Shown one piece after another: positions 24,675 through 32,376 of a stretch of DNA of 32,376 nt (position 1 is its first letter; every line of letters begins with the position of its first letter). The DNA is from Lachnospiraceae bacterium (GTDB taxonomy: Bacteria > Bacillota > Clostridia > Lachnospirales > Lachnospiraceae). The translations under genes and the position numbers were made by a program. The notes under the pieces are model-generated. The model saw nothing but the letters and a program-made list of their open reading frames with translations. It did not search any database and was not told where the DNA came from. The stretch lies in the NCBI GenBank assembly GCA_017469275.1, contig JAFUGT010000044.1, positions 1-32,376 of the forward strand, in the 5' to 3' direction.

Positions 24675-26711
24675 TCAGACCTCGCTTTCGTTAAGGCACT
24701 GATAAAGATACTCAACATACTTACCATCTATCTTCCCATTCTTCGCCATATCCCTCATTATGTCGAAGGCCTTTTCCATAGGTATCGGTTTCTTATAAGG
24801 TCTGTCCGTTGCAAGTAATGCATCACATATATCCGCAACAGCAAGTATTCTTGCATCCGTACTCAACTGATTTGCCGTCAATCCCTCCGGATATCCCTTG
24901 CCATCAAGACTTTCGTGGTGTCTCGCTGCCCACAGGGGAGAATTTCTAAAGTATCTGTTAAAATATACCTTATCTAAAATCCTCTTTGTTATAACAACAT
25001 GACTTTCCATCACCTTGCGTTCCTCGTCCGTAAGAGTACCCTTGACAATCCTCAAACATTCCTTTTCCTCATCTGTAAAAAAGGGGATTTCTCCATTATA
25101 TTCATAATCTATCACATTATCAAGCAAAGCTCTTGTATCCTCATCAACGAAACCTGCAGCATTAATCTTTGTAACAACATCCCAGGCTTCATCCACTTTA
25201 GCCACAGTATCATCATACCAGTCTTTATTCTTATTACCTTCCAAAAAACTGATACGTGCTTTAAGCCTTATCATCTCAAAACGTTTCTCGATATCATTCT
25301 CTTTGCCGTCTAATCTTGTCGCCTTATTCATCACTGACAATGGCACAGCAATCTTTCCTATATCATGAAGAAGTGCTCCCATCACAAGCTGTTCTTTTCT
25401 GTTCCTTGAGAAATGCTCTTTCTCAGTCCCCATTTTATGACATTTATTAATATGATCCGCTATCATCCCACTGTACTTTGCAACATTTCTGGTATGACTT
25501 GCGTTATAAGGGGTTCTCTCATCGATAGCAGCCGCCATCGCCTCTGTAAATGACCACATCTGCTTCTTAAGTTCCCTCTGGTAATTGTCAATCACAAAAT
25601 AGATATCCATTATGAATAACAATACAAATATATATACACAGGGAATCGCCAACCCTATACCTGCAAGAATTCTGCCTGCAAGGGCATATAACACAGCAAG
25701 GATTACCGTCCCTGCTATTTTTCTGTTCAATTGCATGCCGAAAGTTACAATGTAATATAATTCCAATAGCAATATCGTTATAACAGCCATTGCCACTTTA
25801 TCTGCAAGCACCATGGTCTTTCCCTGCAGGTAAGCCTGTATTATATTGGCGTGGATTTCCACACCATACATTGTATTACCCCGGTCAGAAGCAGGCTGGT
25901 AAGAATCCTGAAATCCCGGCGCATAAGCTCCCACCAATACAATTGCATCCTTGAAGGCCGAAGCAGGAACCTTGCCGTCTAATACAGCATTTAATGATAC
26001 TTTGGAAAATTCTCCTGATTCTCCGGAATAAAGAAATTGAAACTGTCCGTTCGAGTTTGTCTTCGGTTCATCAACGTTTTCACCTGATATTTGCATATAA
26101 CGCTTATAAATCGAATATGCAAAACTATCCTGAAAATCTTCTTCCGTAATACCATCAGGCACCTTAACAGAATTCATTGCATATCTGACATATCCGTCGC
26201 GAGCTATACATTCATTGGTAAAGCCCGGAATTGATACTTCCTTTAGCTCCTCATAAGGCATTTCGATATTATCTATATAGTCTTTATTATAGTATAGAGT
26301 TCCGTCACTGGCTCTTTCGGTCCTTCCTCTATACACGATATTGGTTCCCACCACAACATTACCGTCTGCAAGATTTGCTGCTTGTGCCAGCCTAAGATCA
26401 GACTTCTCGTCAAAATAATCTGTAAAAATGAAATCCAATCCCACTATGGCAGGTGCATTTTCTTTGTCTTCATATAGCTTCTCAATCAATTCCGCAGTCT
26501 TTTCCCTTGACCAGAGATTGAAATTGCCATATTCAGAAAGTGTCTCCTCATCAACCCCTATTATCACAATATTGCTGTCTGTCCCTGAAAGTTTCGTATA
26601 CAAATGATCTGTGATATAAGAGTCCATTCCGTAAAATGGATTAATCAATATCAATATTGCAGCAAGTACGGCTAATAAAGCTGCAAATACTCTATCATAT
26701 GTACTTTTCAT
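24675..26711 (-). CDS. CHASE2-domain HD-GYP phosphohydrolase (putative c-di-GMP phosphodiesterase)
   Basis: A 678-residue membrane sensor. One transmembrane helix near residues 8-26 precedes an extracytoplasmic CHASE2 sensor domain (about 30-295; DSNIVIIGVDEETL, AIVGLDFIFTD, ALVLVGAYAPG-like IVLVGAYAPG). Two to three helices at about 304-370 lead to a cytoplasmic HD-GYP domain with HDIGK at 449 and HHESLDGKGYP at 598. HD-GYP enzymes usually hydrolyse cyclic-di-GMP. The distance between these motifs is about 150 residues against roughly 60 in typical members, because of a charged helical insert (about 472-560). The ATG at 26711 has GAGGAG just upstream. It heads the run FecR-MBL-BlaI. All key metal residues are present, so activity is plausible. 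Confidence 0.92.
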   Translation of the reverse strand: MKSTYDRVFAALLAVLAAILILINPFYGMDSYITDHLYTKLSGTDSNIVIIGVDEETLSEYGNFNLWSREKTAELIEKLYEDKENAPAIVGLDFIFTDYFDEKSDLRLAQAANLADGNVVVGTNIVYRGRTERASDGTLYYNKDYIDNIEMPYEELKEVSIPGFTNECIARDGYVRYAMNSVKVPDGITEEDFQDSFAYSIYKRYMQISGENVDEPKTNSNGQFQFLYSGESGEFSKVSLNAVLDGKVPASAFKDAIVLVGAYAPGFQDSYQPASDRGNTMYGVEIHANIIQAYLQGKTMVLADKVAMAVITILLLELYYIVTFGMQLNRKIAGTVILAVLYALAGRILAGIGLAIPCVYIFVLLFIMDIYFVIDNYQRELKKQMWSFTEAMAAAIDERTPYNASHTRNVAKYSGMIADHINKCHKMGTEKEHFSRNRKEQLVMGALLHDIGKIAVPLSVMNKATRLDGKENDIEKRFEMIRLKARISFLEGNKNKDWYDDTVAKVDEAWDVVTKINAAGFVDEDTRALLDNVIDYEYNGEIPFFTDEEKECLRIVKGTLTDEERKVMESHVVITKRILDKVYFNRYFRNSPLWAARHHESLDGKGYPEGLTANQLSTDARILAVADICDALLATDRPYKKPIPMEKAFDIMRDMAKNGKIDGKYVEYLYQCLNESEV

Positions 26712-26792
26712 AACTCCTCTTCCCCGATTAAAAAATTACATTAATTCTACCATACTTCCCCAGTTAATAAAAGCATTTTTAATTATTTACAA

Positions 26793-28793
26793 TTACTGCA
26801 AATAAGGCATCGGGTCAACCGCTTCGCCATTAATTCTTATCTCGAAATGCAGATGCGGTCCGGTACTTCTACCCGTGTTGCCGGAAAGCGCAATCTGATC
26901 TCCCTGATCCACATACTGTCCCACACTTACCAGCACCTGACTTAAATGACCGTATCTTGTGGAAACCCCATCGCCATGGTCAATAATGACACAGTTTCCG
27001 TATCCGCCAACCCATCCGGCAGTAACGACCTGACCACCTCTTGAAGCTCTGACTGTAGTACCCTGAGGTACTCCGACATCTGTACCTGCATGCAATCTTC
27101 CCCATCTGTAGCCAAAGTTAGAAGTGATATTCCAGTTAGTAACAGGATACATATATGTAGGTTTTGACTTGGTTCCTCTAAGCACAACTTCCGCTACAGC
27201 AGCCGTCTCAACAACCTCGTCAATGTGTTTTCTGTCACTCTCCAAATTCCCCTTATAGGTGACAAGATCGGTAACCGTATGGATTCCGGGAGAGCCCTCC
27301 TGAATAACCGACGTTTCTCCTATATACATACTTCCGTCATCCTGATACTCCACATCAGCATAATACTTTTCGGTATAGGTCTCCTGCTTCTCCATCATTA
27401 TCTCAACAGGAGGTGTGGGTACCAAAATGTTAAGTCGGTCATCATAATAGATATCGCTATCGTCCTCTATACCTTCATTTAATTCTTTGATCTTATCCTC
27501 TGTCATCCCAACCTTTTCAGCAATAATCGACAGACAGTCACCCGGCTCTACCACATAGACTCCCGCCTCTTCCACAGGAGTTGTGACTTCATTATAGACA
27601 GTCTCCCCGCTCTTAATCTCCGATTTATTCACATAGGTTTCAGCCACATATATTCTGTCAGAAAAACCTACATATTTGATTCCGTCTTCCGCTCCTAATT
27701 TGGCTTCCGCAGAAACCACTTCAGGATCATTCTCATCTACTTTGAGTTCGTCAGCAGTATCCTCATCGGAATCCGAAGAGTCAGAATCAGCTTCACCATC
27801 TGTGTTCTCAGAAGCATCGGAATTATCACCTTCAGTATCTGCTTCGGCATCATTGCTGTCGGTTTCCCCAGTGTTTGAGACTTCCCCGGTTTCCGGCTCT
27901 CCTTCTGTAAGGGCCGTCCTTACATACGCCGGTATCTCAATCATTGCTCCCGTTTTCGTTGAATCCTGTTCGCCCGTTCCTTCAATAGTCTCTTCTGTTT
28001 GCGAAGAACTCTCTTCGCTCGTTCCTCCAATTGCACTCTCGGTTGTTGAAGAAGCCTCTTTATCAGTTCCGTCAGTAGTCTCTTCTGTATTCTCTATCTT
28101 GTCGGGAACATTGCGCTCTATATCATCAACTTTTTCATTTATCTCCACTTCATATATTGCCACATTCTTGCTCTCCGGCTGTTTGAGCCCCACACGGAAT
28201 TCGTCCTCCGTATCATATACGCTCTGCGCCCTTTCAAGTACGGATACCACATCCTCAAACTTCTCAAGAGTGACGATATAATCATCAATGCGCATTGTAT
28301 AGGCAAGTTTCTTTTCACTGTCAGAATTATGATCAAATGCCGCCATTATAGAGTCGGTCAACTCCTGTCCCTTTAAGGGCTTCATTTCTTTTAGCAATGC
28401 CACATCTTTATCATTTTCTCTATCAACATCTTCATAACTTACATCTATCCACAAGGGCTTAATGCCGTCGGAATTATAGGAAAGCCTCGCTTGTTTATAG
28501 GCTTCCTCCGCTTCACTCCTGCTTTTTGCGATAGCTGCCACATTGCCATTAATAAGAACTTTAACCTTCTGCCCCGGCACAAAATAATCCATGACGGAAT
28601 CAGCCATATCCCTAACTTTATCCTTAACACTTGTGCTTTCTACCGGAGCTGCATTTTCATATCCTCTTATAAGGTCTGAAATGCCCGGCGCAATAAGCAT
28701 CCCTATCGCCAGTCCAAAGATTGCCGATTTAAAGTAACTCCACTGTGCTCTTGTCTTAAAATCTATCTTTTTCAACTTCTTTCCTCTTTTCAT
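26793..28793 (-). CDS. M23 peptidase with LysM and G5 domains
   Basis: A membrane-anchored cell-wall hydrolase of 666 residues. Residues about 20-42 form the anchor (SAIFGLAIGMLIAPGI). A domain of unknown type covers about 60-225, then an acidic Glu/Asp/Ser/Thr-rich linker of about 140 residues. A LysM motif (YVVEPGDCLSIIAEKVGMT) begins near 411, a G5-like domain covers about 470-545, and an M23 metallopeptidase occupies 560-663 with zinc motifs HAGTD, YGHLS and GPHLHFE, so it should be an active endopeptidase. The start is uncertain: the ATG at 28793 has no ribosome site, whereas a TTG at 28775 has AGAGG 7 bases upstream and gives MKKIDFKTRAQW. No terminator is obvious after it. Confidence 0.92.
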   Translation of the reverse strand: MKRGKKLKKIDFKTRAQWSYFKSAIFGLAIGMLIAPGISDLIRGYENAAPVESTSVKDKVRDMADSVMDYFVPGQKVKVLINGNVAAIAKSRSEAEEAYKQARLSYNSDGIKPLWIDVSYEDVDRENDKDVALLKEMKPLKGQELTDSIMAAFDHNSDSEKKLAYTMRIDDYIVTLEKFEDVVSVLERAQSVYDTEDEFRVGLKQPESKNVAIYEVEINEKVDDIERNVPDKIENTEETTDGTDKEASSTTESAIGGTSEESSSQTEETIEGTGEQDSTKTGAMIEIPAYVRTALTEGEPETGEVSNTGETDSNDAEADTEGDNSDASENTDGEADSDSSDSDEDTADELKVDENDPEVVSAEAKLGAEDGIKYVGFSDRIYVAETYVNKSEIKSGETVYNEVTTPVEEAGVYVVEPGDCLSIIAEKVGMTEDKIKELNEGIEDDSDIYYDDRLNILVPTPPVEIMMEKQETYTEKYYADVEYQDDGSMYIGETSVIQEGSPGIHTVTDLVTYKGNLESDRKHIDEVVETAAVAEVVLRGTKSKPTYMYPVTNWNITSNFGYRWGRLHAGTDVGVPQGTTVRASRGGQVVTAGWVGGYGNCVIIDHGDGVSTRYGHLSQVLVSVGQYVDQGDQIALSGNTGRSTGPHLHFEIRINGEAVDPMPYLQ

Positions 28794-28875
28794 ATATCAC
28801 ATAAGTAGCTTCTCATACTTTTAATATTACCAAATATTGCCTTCGCGGCAGCCTGAAAATCACTTATCAATCATG

Positions 28876-29463
28876 TTATGCATTTCTCACCTTTGTATGA
28901 GCAGGTTTCCTGACTGAGTATCCAAATGAACCCAGCTTTCTGCCAAGCTCGTAATACTCACCATGAGAATAGGCGATAAGTCCCGTATTTTCAAGATGAA
29001 ATGCCCCCTTCTCGTCCATATATTCATCAGAGACCTGTACATTTACCACCTCAGCAAGGAACATGTCATGGCTTCCAAGTTCTATAACCTGCTTCACCTT
29101 ACATTCTATGTTGACAGGGCTCTCCATAATGACAGGAGCATTAATTTTTTCTGCTTCACCCTTAGTAAGATGGGCCGTCTCAAACTTATTCTCGTCCCGT
29201 CCACTCTTAACTCCGCAATAATCTGTGCTTCGAACAAGTTTATCCGTAGTTAAATTGACTACAAACACTCCACTTTCTTTGATCATTTTATGTGAATGTC
29301 TTTCTTTTCTTACTGAAATTGAGAGCATTGCCGGATCGGAGCAAACCGTTCCCGCCCACGCTACCGTTAACACATTGTCATTTCCCTCATTATCCCTACA
29401 GCTTACAAGAACTGCCGGAACAGGATAAAGCATATTTCCCGGTTTCCACGATTGTTTTCCCAT
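28876..29463 (-). CDS. Flavin reductase family protein
   Basis: A 195-residue FMN-binding split-barrel protein. Family features are PGNMLYPVPAVLVSC at the N-terminus, NVLTVAWAGTVCSDPAMLSISV near residue 27, and KESGVFVVNLTT near 61 followed by DYCGVKSGRDENKFE. Relatives bind FMN and act as NAD(P)H-flavin oxidoreductases or as related flavoproteins of unknown substrate. The ATG at 29463 has GGAGG 9 bases upstream. A purine-rich tandem repeat lies directly before that site. It precedes the M23 gene by 82 bases on the same strand, but there is no functional link that I can see. Confidence 0.9.
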   Translation of the reverse strand: MGKQSWKPGNMLYPVPAVLVSCRDNEGNDNVLTVAWAGTVCSDPAMLSISVRKERHSHKMIKESGVFVVNLTTDKLVRSTDYCGVKSGRDENKFETAHLTKGEAEKINAPVIMESPVNIECKVKQVIELGSHDMFLAEVVNVQVSDEYMDEKGAFHLENTGLIAYSHGEYYELGRKLGSFGYSVRKPAHTKVRNA

Positions 29464-29487
29464 TTATGTATCCCTCCGTTTAATCGT

Positions 29488-29610
29488 CATTTTCCTGTTA
29501 TTGTCATTTTCCTGTTTTTGTTTTTTCCTGTTTTTGTTTTTTCCTGTTTTTGTTTTTTCCCTATTAACAAATCCTTTAAAAAAGTCTACTTCCTTAATAA
29601 CAAATCCTTT
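29488..29610. repeat. Short tandem repeats between flavin reductase and hemolysin III genes
   Basis: Five units of 16-17 bases with the core TTTTCCTGTTTTTG occupy 29488-29560 (two exact 16-base copies at 29521-29536 and 29537-29552). A 13-base word TAACAAATCCTTT then occurs at 29565 and again at 29598. On the minus strand the first array is purine-rich and lies directly upstream of the flavin reductase ribosome site. The rest of the gap up to the promoter at 29746 is AT-rich with nothing else I can support. Confidence 0.8.
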
Positions 29611-29745
29611 GCCAAAAGTTAACTTTCCTCATAATCAGGAATTACTTTATGTATACCTGATAAACCAATATACACGTTACCACAATCAATAATCGTTGTA
29701 AAGATTAAAAAACTGTAAAAAATTTCACTAATTTAAAAAAACATC

Positions 29746-29774
29746 TTGCATATTCTATTAATAAGATATATTAT
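29746..29774 (+). promoter_or_regulatory. Promoter of the hemolysin III family gene
   Basis: TTGCAT (29746-29751) and TATTAT (29769-29774) are separated by exactly 17 bases. The predicted leader is about 95 bases. Confidence 0.6.
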
Positions 29775-29878
29775 AGATACTGCATGACGTAGTATTGAAA
29801 ACTACATGATAAAGTTTTTATAATTACAATTTAGCAACCTACCCGGTTATATAAGATTTCCAGAAAGGACGTGACGAT

Positions 29879-30538
29879 ATGAATACATCATTCAAGATTA
29901 AAGACCCCGGAAGTGCACTGACTCATTTTATTGCAATGATAGGCGCAATTATTGCCGCCGCACCATTAATAATTAAAGCATACCATGGCAGCAATAGTTC
30001 TTATCTAAGCGCATTTATTATATTCATACTGAGCATGATAGCGCTTTATGCCGCGAGTACCACTTACCACACCTTTGATATATCAGAAAAAGTCAACCGC
30101 ATACTCCGCAAAATTGACCACGCTATGATTTTTGTTCTGATTGCCGGCTCCTACACTCCGGTATGTCTTATCGTTCTTCCTAAGAACATAGGAATTCCGC
30201 TGCTTATAACGGTATGGTCAATTACAGTTATAGGAACTATTTTCAAGATTTGCTGGATCACATGTCCACATTGGGTTTCATCGGTATTATATATAGGCAT
30301 GGGATGGCTTGTAGTGTTTGCTTTCTCTTCCATCATGAAAGGTTTGTCTCACGGAGCATTTATGTGGCTTTTGGTAGGCGGTATCATTTATACTATTGGA
30401 GGAATAATCTATGCATTAAAACTTCCTCTTCTTAAGAAGTTCAACTGGAAAAACTTTGGTAATCATGAGCTTTTCCACTGTTTTGTAATGATTGGAAGTT
30501 TTTGTCACTTCGTAATGGTATATAATTATCTGGCTTGA
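29879..30538 (+). CDS. Hemolysin III family membrane protein (PAQR type)
   Basis: A 219-residue integral membrane protein with about seven hydrophobic segments. It carries the conserved polar residues of the family: STTYHTF near residue 61, KIDHAMIF near 79 and HELFHCFVMIGSFCHFV near the C-terminus. These are the Ser, Asp and His residues that bind zinc in PAQR relatives. Bacterial members were named for a Bacillus cereus hemolysin but most have no shown haemolytic role and may be membrane-lipid hydrolases or regulators. The ATG at 29879 has AAAGGA 9 bases upstream. It appears to be a single-gene transcript, convergent with the NUDIX gene. Confidence 0.92.
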   Translation: MNTSFKIKDPGSALTHFIAMIGAIIAAAPLIIKAYHGSNSSYLSAFIIFILSMIALYAASTTYHTFDISEKVNRILRKIDHAMIFVLIAGSYTPVCLIVLPKNIGIPLLITVWSITVIGTIFKICWITCPHWVSSVLYIGMGWLVVFAFSSIMKGLSHGAFMWLLVGGIIYTIGGIIYALKLPLLKKFNWKNFGNHELFHCFVMIGSFCHFVMVYNYLA

Positions 30539-30614
30539 TATGTTTTTGCAACGGCATTATTTACCGCCTGATTTACAGATTGTAATTTTTTTCTAAATGC
30601 CATCAATAATAAGC

Positions 30615-31178
30615 TCACAAGGAATTGCTCCACAGATAACAGTAAGCCTGGGTTCTGGCTGCGAAATACTCCTTTTGCAGCAGTTCCCGGACTTCTTTTT
30701 TGGTATACCAGGAAGCTATTATCTCCTCCGCTGTGGATGTGCTTGGAGTAAATGTCCCCGCTGCCACGCCGACTACACATATATTCTTTTCATTAGAAAA
30801 TCCGATTGCGCTAAAACTTTCAGGAAGCACATCATCTATACTAATTATATCAAGACCCGTCTCTTCCTTAAGCTCTCTTCTTGCACTGGTCTCATAATCC
30901 TCTCCCGGATCAATAAGTCCTGCCGGAAAATTGATAACAAAATCTCCGCAGGCCATTCTATATTCCTTATTAAGAAGTAACTTTTCTCCACTCTCATCAT
31001 GCATAATAAGCACTACTGAATCCGCCGGATGGTCCGCTAGTTCTTCTCTTGTTTTGAGATTGGGATTTCTGCTTATCATCTCATATATTTTCTCTTTGTG
31101 ATCAACAGTCTCATAGGTTATATCATATCTGGTTATGAACTTCCCTGCTTCCTTCTTTTCAATGCCTCTAAATATCAT
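30615..31178 (-). CDS. NUDIX hydrolase (ADP-ribose pyrophosphatase-like)
   Basis: NUDIX enzymes hydrolyse nucleoside diphosphates linked to another group. The NUDIX box is complete: GLIDPGEDYETSARRELKEE followed by TGL fits Gx5Ex7REUxEExGU, so the metal-binding glutamates are present. The N-terminus (KITRYDITYETVD-like stretch and VVLIMHDESGEKLLLNKEYR) resembles ADP-ribose pyrophosphatases, but the substrate is not fixed by the sequence. The 187-residue length is normal. The ATG at 31178 has AAGGAG 9 bases upstream. It converges with the hemolysin III gene; 76 bases separate the two stop codons. No partner gene is evident. Confidence 0.92.
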   Translation of the reverse strand: MIFRGIEKKEAGKFITRYDITYETVDHKEKIYEMISRNPNLKTREELADHPADSVVLIMHDESGEKLLLNKEYRMACGDFVINFPAGLIDPGEDYETSARRELKEETGLDIISIDDVLPESFSAIGFSNEKNICVVGVAAGTFTPSTSTAEEIIASWYTKKEVRELLQKEYFAARTQAYCYLWSNSL

Positions 31179-31332
31179 ACTTTACTTCTCCTTATTTAAT
31201 GTATATAAATTAGGCGTTAATTATTAATATCACTTAAGATTTTCTTTATTAACTTCACAAACTCTAAATTATTTAAACACTTTTTGTTCACAATTTTCTT
31301 ATATAGTATGTATTGTAAATACTTTTCATATC

Positions 31333-31428
31333 GAGTACTCAGACCAAGCCTTAGGGCAGGTCGAAGTGTACTCCTCCCCCCTCCCCCTTATACGATAAGC
31401 GAAGGATTTTTCCTTCGCTTTTCGTTTG
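31333..31428 (+). ncRNA. Candidate structured small RNA with a C-rich stretch
   Basis: Three parts are visible. A hairpin at 31333-31373 has outer stem GAGTAC/GTACTC, middle stem GACC/GGTC and inner stem GCC/GGC. It is followed by an all-pyrimidine stretch at 31371-31389 (CTCCTCCCCCCTCCCCCTT), complementary to Shine-Dalgarno sequences. A perfect 10-base hairpin at 31397-31420 then runs into TTTCGTTTG, a typical terminator. A weak promoter, TTGTTC (31284-31289), 17 bases, TATGTA (31307-31312), lies upstream. Open frames across this stretch look spurious because they translate C-runs into Pro/Leu strings. This plan resembles C-rich regulatory RNAs of Gram-positives; I cannot name a family. Confidence 0.5.
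31397..31428 (+). terminator. Terminator of the candidate small RNA
   Basis: AAGCGAAGGA (31397-31406) and TCCTTCGCTT (31411-31420) pair perfectly around TTTT, followed on the plus strand by a T-rich tract. No plus-strand protein gene ends nearby, which argues that it serves a non-coding transcript. Confidence 0.75.
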
Positions 31429-31746
31429 TATCTTTGTTTGTTTTAAAACGACAGAACAGCAACCATGGTGTGCGCTTTGATACATATTCCTTCATTTCGT
31501 TTCACATTTTTGCGGTTGTAAGATATTTTGTTGCCAAAAAAATTGCAAATATGCCTATAACGCGAGAGAGCCGGATCACTCCGACTCTCTCAAGTATGCA
31601 TCCGCAAACACATACCCCAATTAGTAATTATAATATACAACAAATCCGGAAAATATGCAACATTTTAAATATAGTTTTGAATATAATTATCAACAAAGTC
31701 ATTACATAAATATTAAAGTCAATTTATTTCATTAGTTTCCCCGAAC
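31429..31746. other. AT-rich gap with one inverted repeat
   Basis: I see no gene here. The only structure is an inverted repeat at 31564-31591: GAGAGAG pairs with CTCTCTC, and CGGA/TCCG continues the stem after a mismatch. No T tract follows on either strand, so it is not an obvious terminator. A plus-strand frame of 141 codons crosses the region but overlaps the candidate small RNA, lacks a ribosome site and has no recognisable domain. Confidence 0.5.
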
Positions 31747-31750
31747 GTAA

Positions 31751-31782
31751 AAAGGCTTCCCAAGAATACTCGGAAAGCCTTT
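31751..31782 (-). terminator. Intrinsic terminator of tuf
   Basis: Arms 31772-31782 and 31751-31761 pair at all 11 positions (one G-U) around a 10-base loop and run into TTTTT on the minus strand. It lies about 135 bases after the tuf stop codon. Confidence 0.85.
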
Positions 31783-31916
31783 CATTTATTAGCTTAAATC
31801 AATTATCGACTTCTAAGTTCAATCTGCGCTAACGCTTGATTTCACTAAGGGCGTCAATAAGGCTACGACTAAACTCATGCTTCGTCTGTGACTCGCATTC
31901 GTTAAGTTCTCTGCTC

Positions 31917-32376
31917 TTACTCAATAATTGTAGCAACACGACCAGAACCTACTGTTCTACCACCCTCACGGATAGCGAATGTAAGACCCTGCTCCATAGC
32001 AACAGGATGAATAAGTTCGATAGTCATCTCTACGTTATCACCAGGCATACACATCTCTGTACCTGCAGGTAACTCGCAGATACCTGTTACGTCTGTTGTT
32101 CTGAAATAGAACTGAGGACGATAGTTATTGAAGAAAGGTGTATGACGACCACCCTCGTCCTTTGTAAGAACGTAAACCTGAGCTGTGAACTTCTTATGAC
32201 ATGTTACTGAACCCGGTTTAGCAACAACCTGTCCACGAACGATGTCTGTTCTCTGGATACCACGAAGAAGTGCACCGATGTTATCACCAGCCTGAGCCTC
32301 GTCAAGCAACTTACGGAACATCTCGATACCAGTTACAACAGTCTTCTGTGTCTCTTCCTTAACACCGATGATCTCA
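31917..32376 (-). CDS. tuf: Elongation factor Tu (partial, N-terminus beyond right edge)
   Basis: EF-Tu carries aminoacyl-tRNA to the ribosome as a GTP complex. The frame is open from the right edge to a TAA at 31917 and contains the last 152 or so residues, i.e. the end of the GTPase/domain 2 part and domain 3. Highly conserved stretches are [64 protein letters not shown] and the C-terminal [15 protein letters not shown]. Codon use is strongly biased, as expected for a highly expressed gene. The N-terminal GTP-binding domain lies outside the window. Confidence 0.98.
   Translation of the reverse strand, partial: EIIGVKEETQKTVVTGIEMFRKLLDEAQAGDNIGALLRGIQRTDIVRGQVVAKPGSVTCHKKFTAQVYVLTKDEGGRHTPFFNNYRPQFYFRTTDVTGICELPAGTEMCMPGDNVEMTIELIHPVAMEQGLTFAIREGGRTVGSGRVATIIE

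Noticed and set aside
27676-28281. 201-codon plus-strand frame rich in serine
   Set aside because: It is the complement of the acidic linker of the M23 peptidase; composition explains the open frame.
30560-30594. Terminator of the hemolysin III gene (TTACA/TGTAA then seven T residues)
   Set aside because: The stem is only five AT-rich pairs, too weak to list as a supported terminator, although the T tract fits.
30526-30780. 84-codon minus-strand frame ending MAFRKKLQSVNQAVNNAVAKTYQ
   Set aside because: It overlaps the NUDIX gene in another frame and the end of the hemolysin III gene. The 25-codon tail after the NUDIX stop has no good ribosome site.
31220-31300. Rex operator upstream of the NUDIX gene
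   Set aside because: Two TTGTGAA half-sites are present on the minus strand, but neither has the inverted partner at the required spacing.
31284-31709. 141-codon plus-strand frame in the gap before tuf
   Set aside because: It covers the candidate small RNA and its terminator, has no ribosome site, and reads the C-run as Pro/Leu.

Overview
The window looks like a piece of a low-to-moderate G+C Clostridia chromosome, most likely Lachnospiraceae. Reasons: Gram-positive envelope genes (class A PBP, M23/LysM/G5 peptidase, BlaI-type repressor), DnaD/DnaI-type primosome proteins, strong AGGAGG-type ribosome sites, a long-form PRPP synthase, and large BspA/MBG-type surface proteins. This is inference; no rRNA or tRNA gene is visible to confirm it.

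Layout. (1) 1-6945, minus: the start of an AAA-ATPase-like protein cut by the left edge, then a 1689-residue secreted multidomain surface protein with a promoter about 230 bases upstream and a terminator-like hairpin just before the gene. (2) 6946-10382, minus: an unidentified membrane protein, then tatD and rsmA. (3) 10562-16528, plus: a lipoprotein and murC (ending in a terminator), then a dnaD-dnaI-prs operon with its own extended -10 promoter; DnaA-box-like motifs lie in between. (4) 16613-21979, minus: a YhaO-like nuclease, a short membrane-spanning YhaN-like ATPase and a class A PBP, sharing a convergent terminator with prs. (5) 22004-26711, minus: a tight four-gene run, CHASE2-HD-GYP, FecR-domain protein, metallo-beta-lactamase-fold hydrolase and BlaI-type repressor, closed by a terminator. 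(6) 26793-29463, minus: M23/LysM/G5 peptidase and flavin reductase. (7) 29746-30538, plus: a hemolysin III family protein; 30615-31178, minus: a NUDIX hydrolase. (8) 31179-31916: a gap holding a candidate structured small RNA with a C-rich stretch, and the terminator of tuf, whose 3' part occupies the right edge.

How the genes work together. Most of the window serves the envelope (MurC, PBP, M23 peptidase, surface protein, lipoprotein), replication and repair (DnaD, DnaI, YhaO/YhaN), and translation (RsmA, EF-Tu). The least ordinary parts are the leader before the surface protein (possible attenuator), the candidate small RNA at 31333-31428, the YhaO-YhaN-PBP unit with a membrane-embedded YhaN, and the CHASE2-HD-GYP/FecR/BlaI unit, which reads like an envelope-sensing, cyclic-di-GMP-linked module. 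I saw no CRISPR array, insertion sequence, prophage gene or tRNA.
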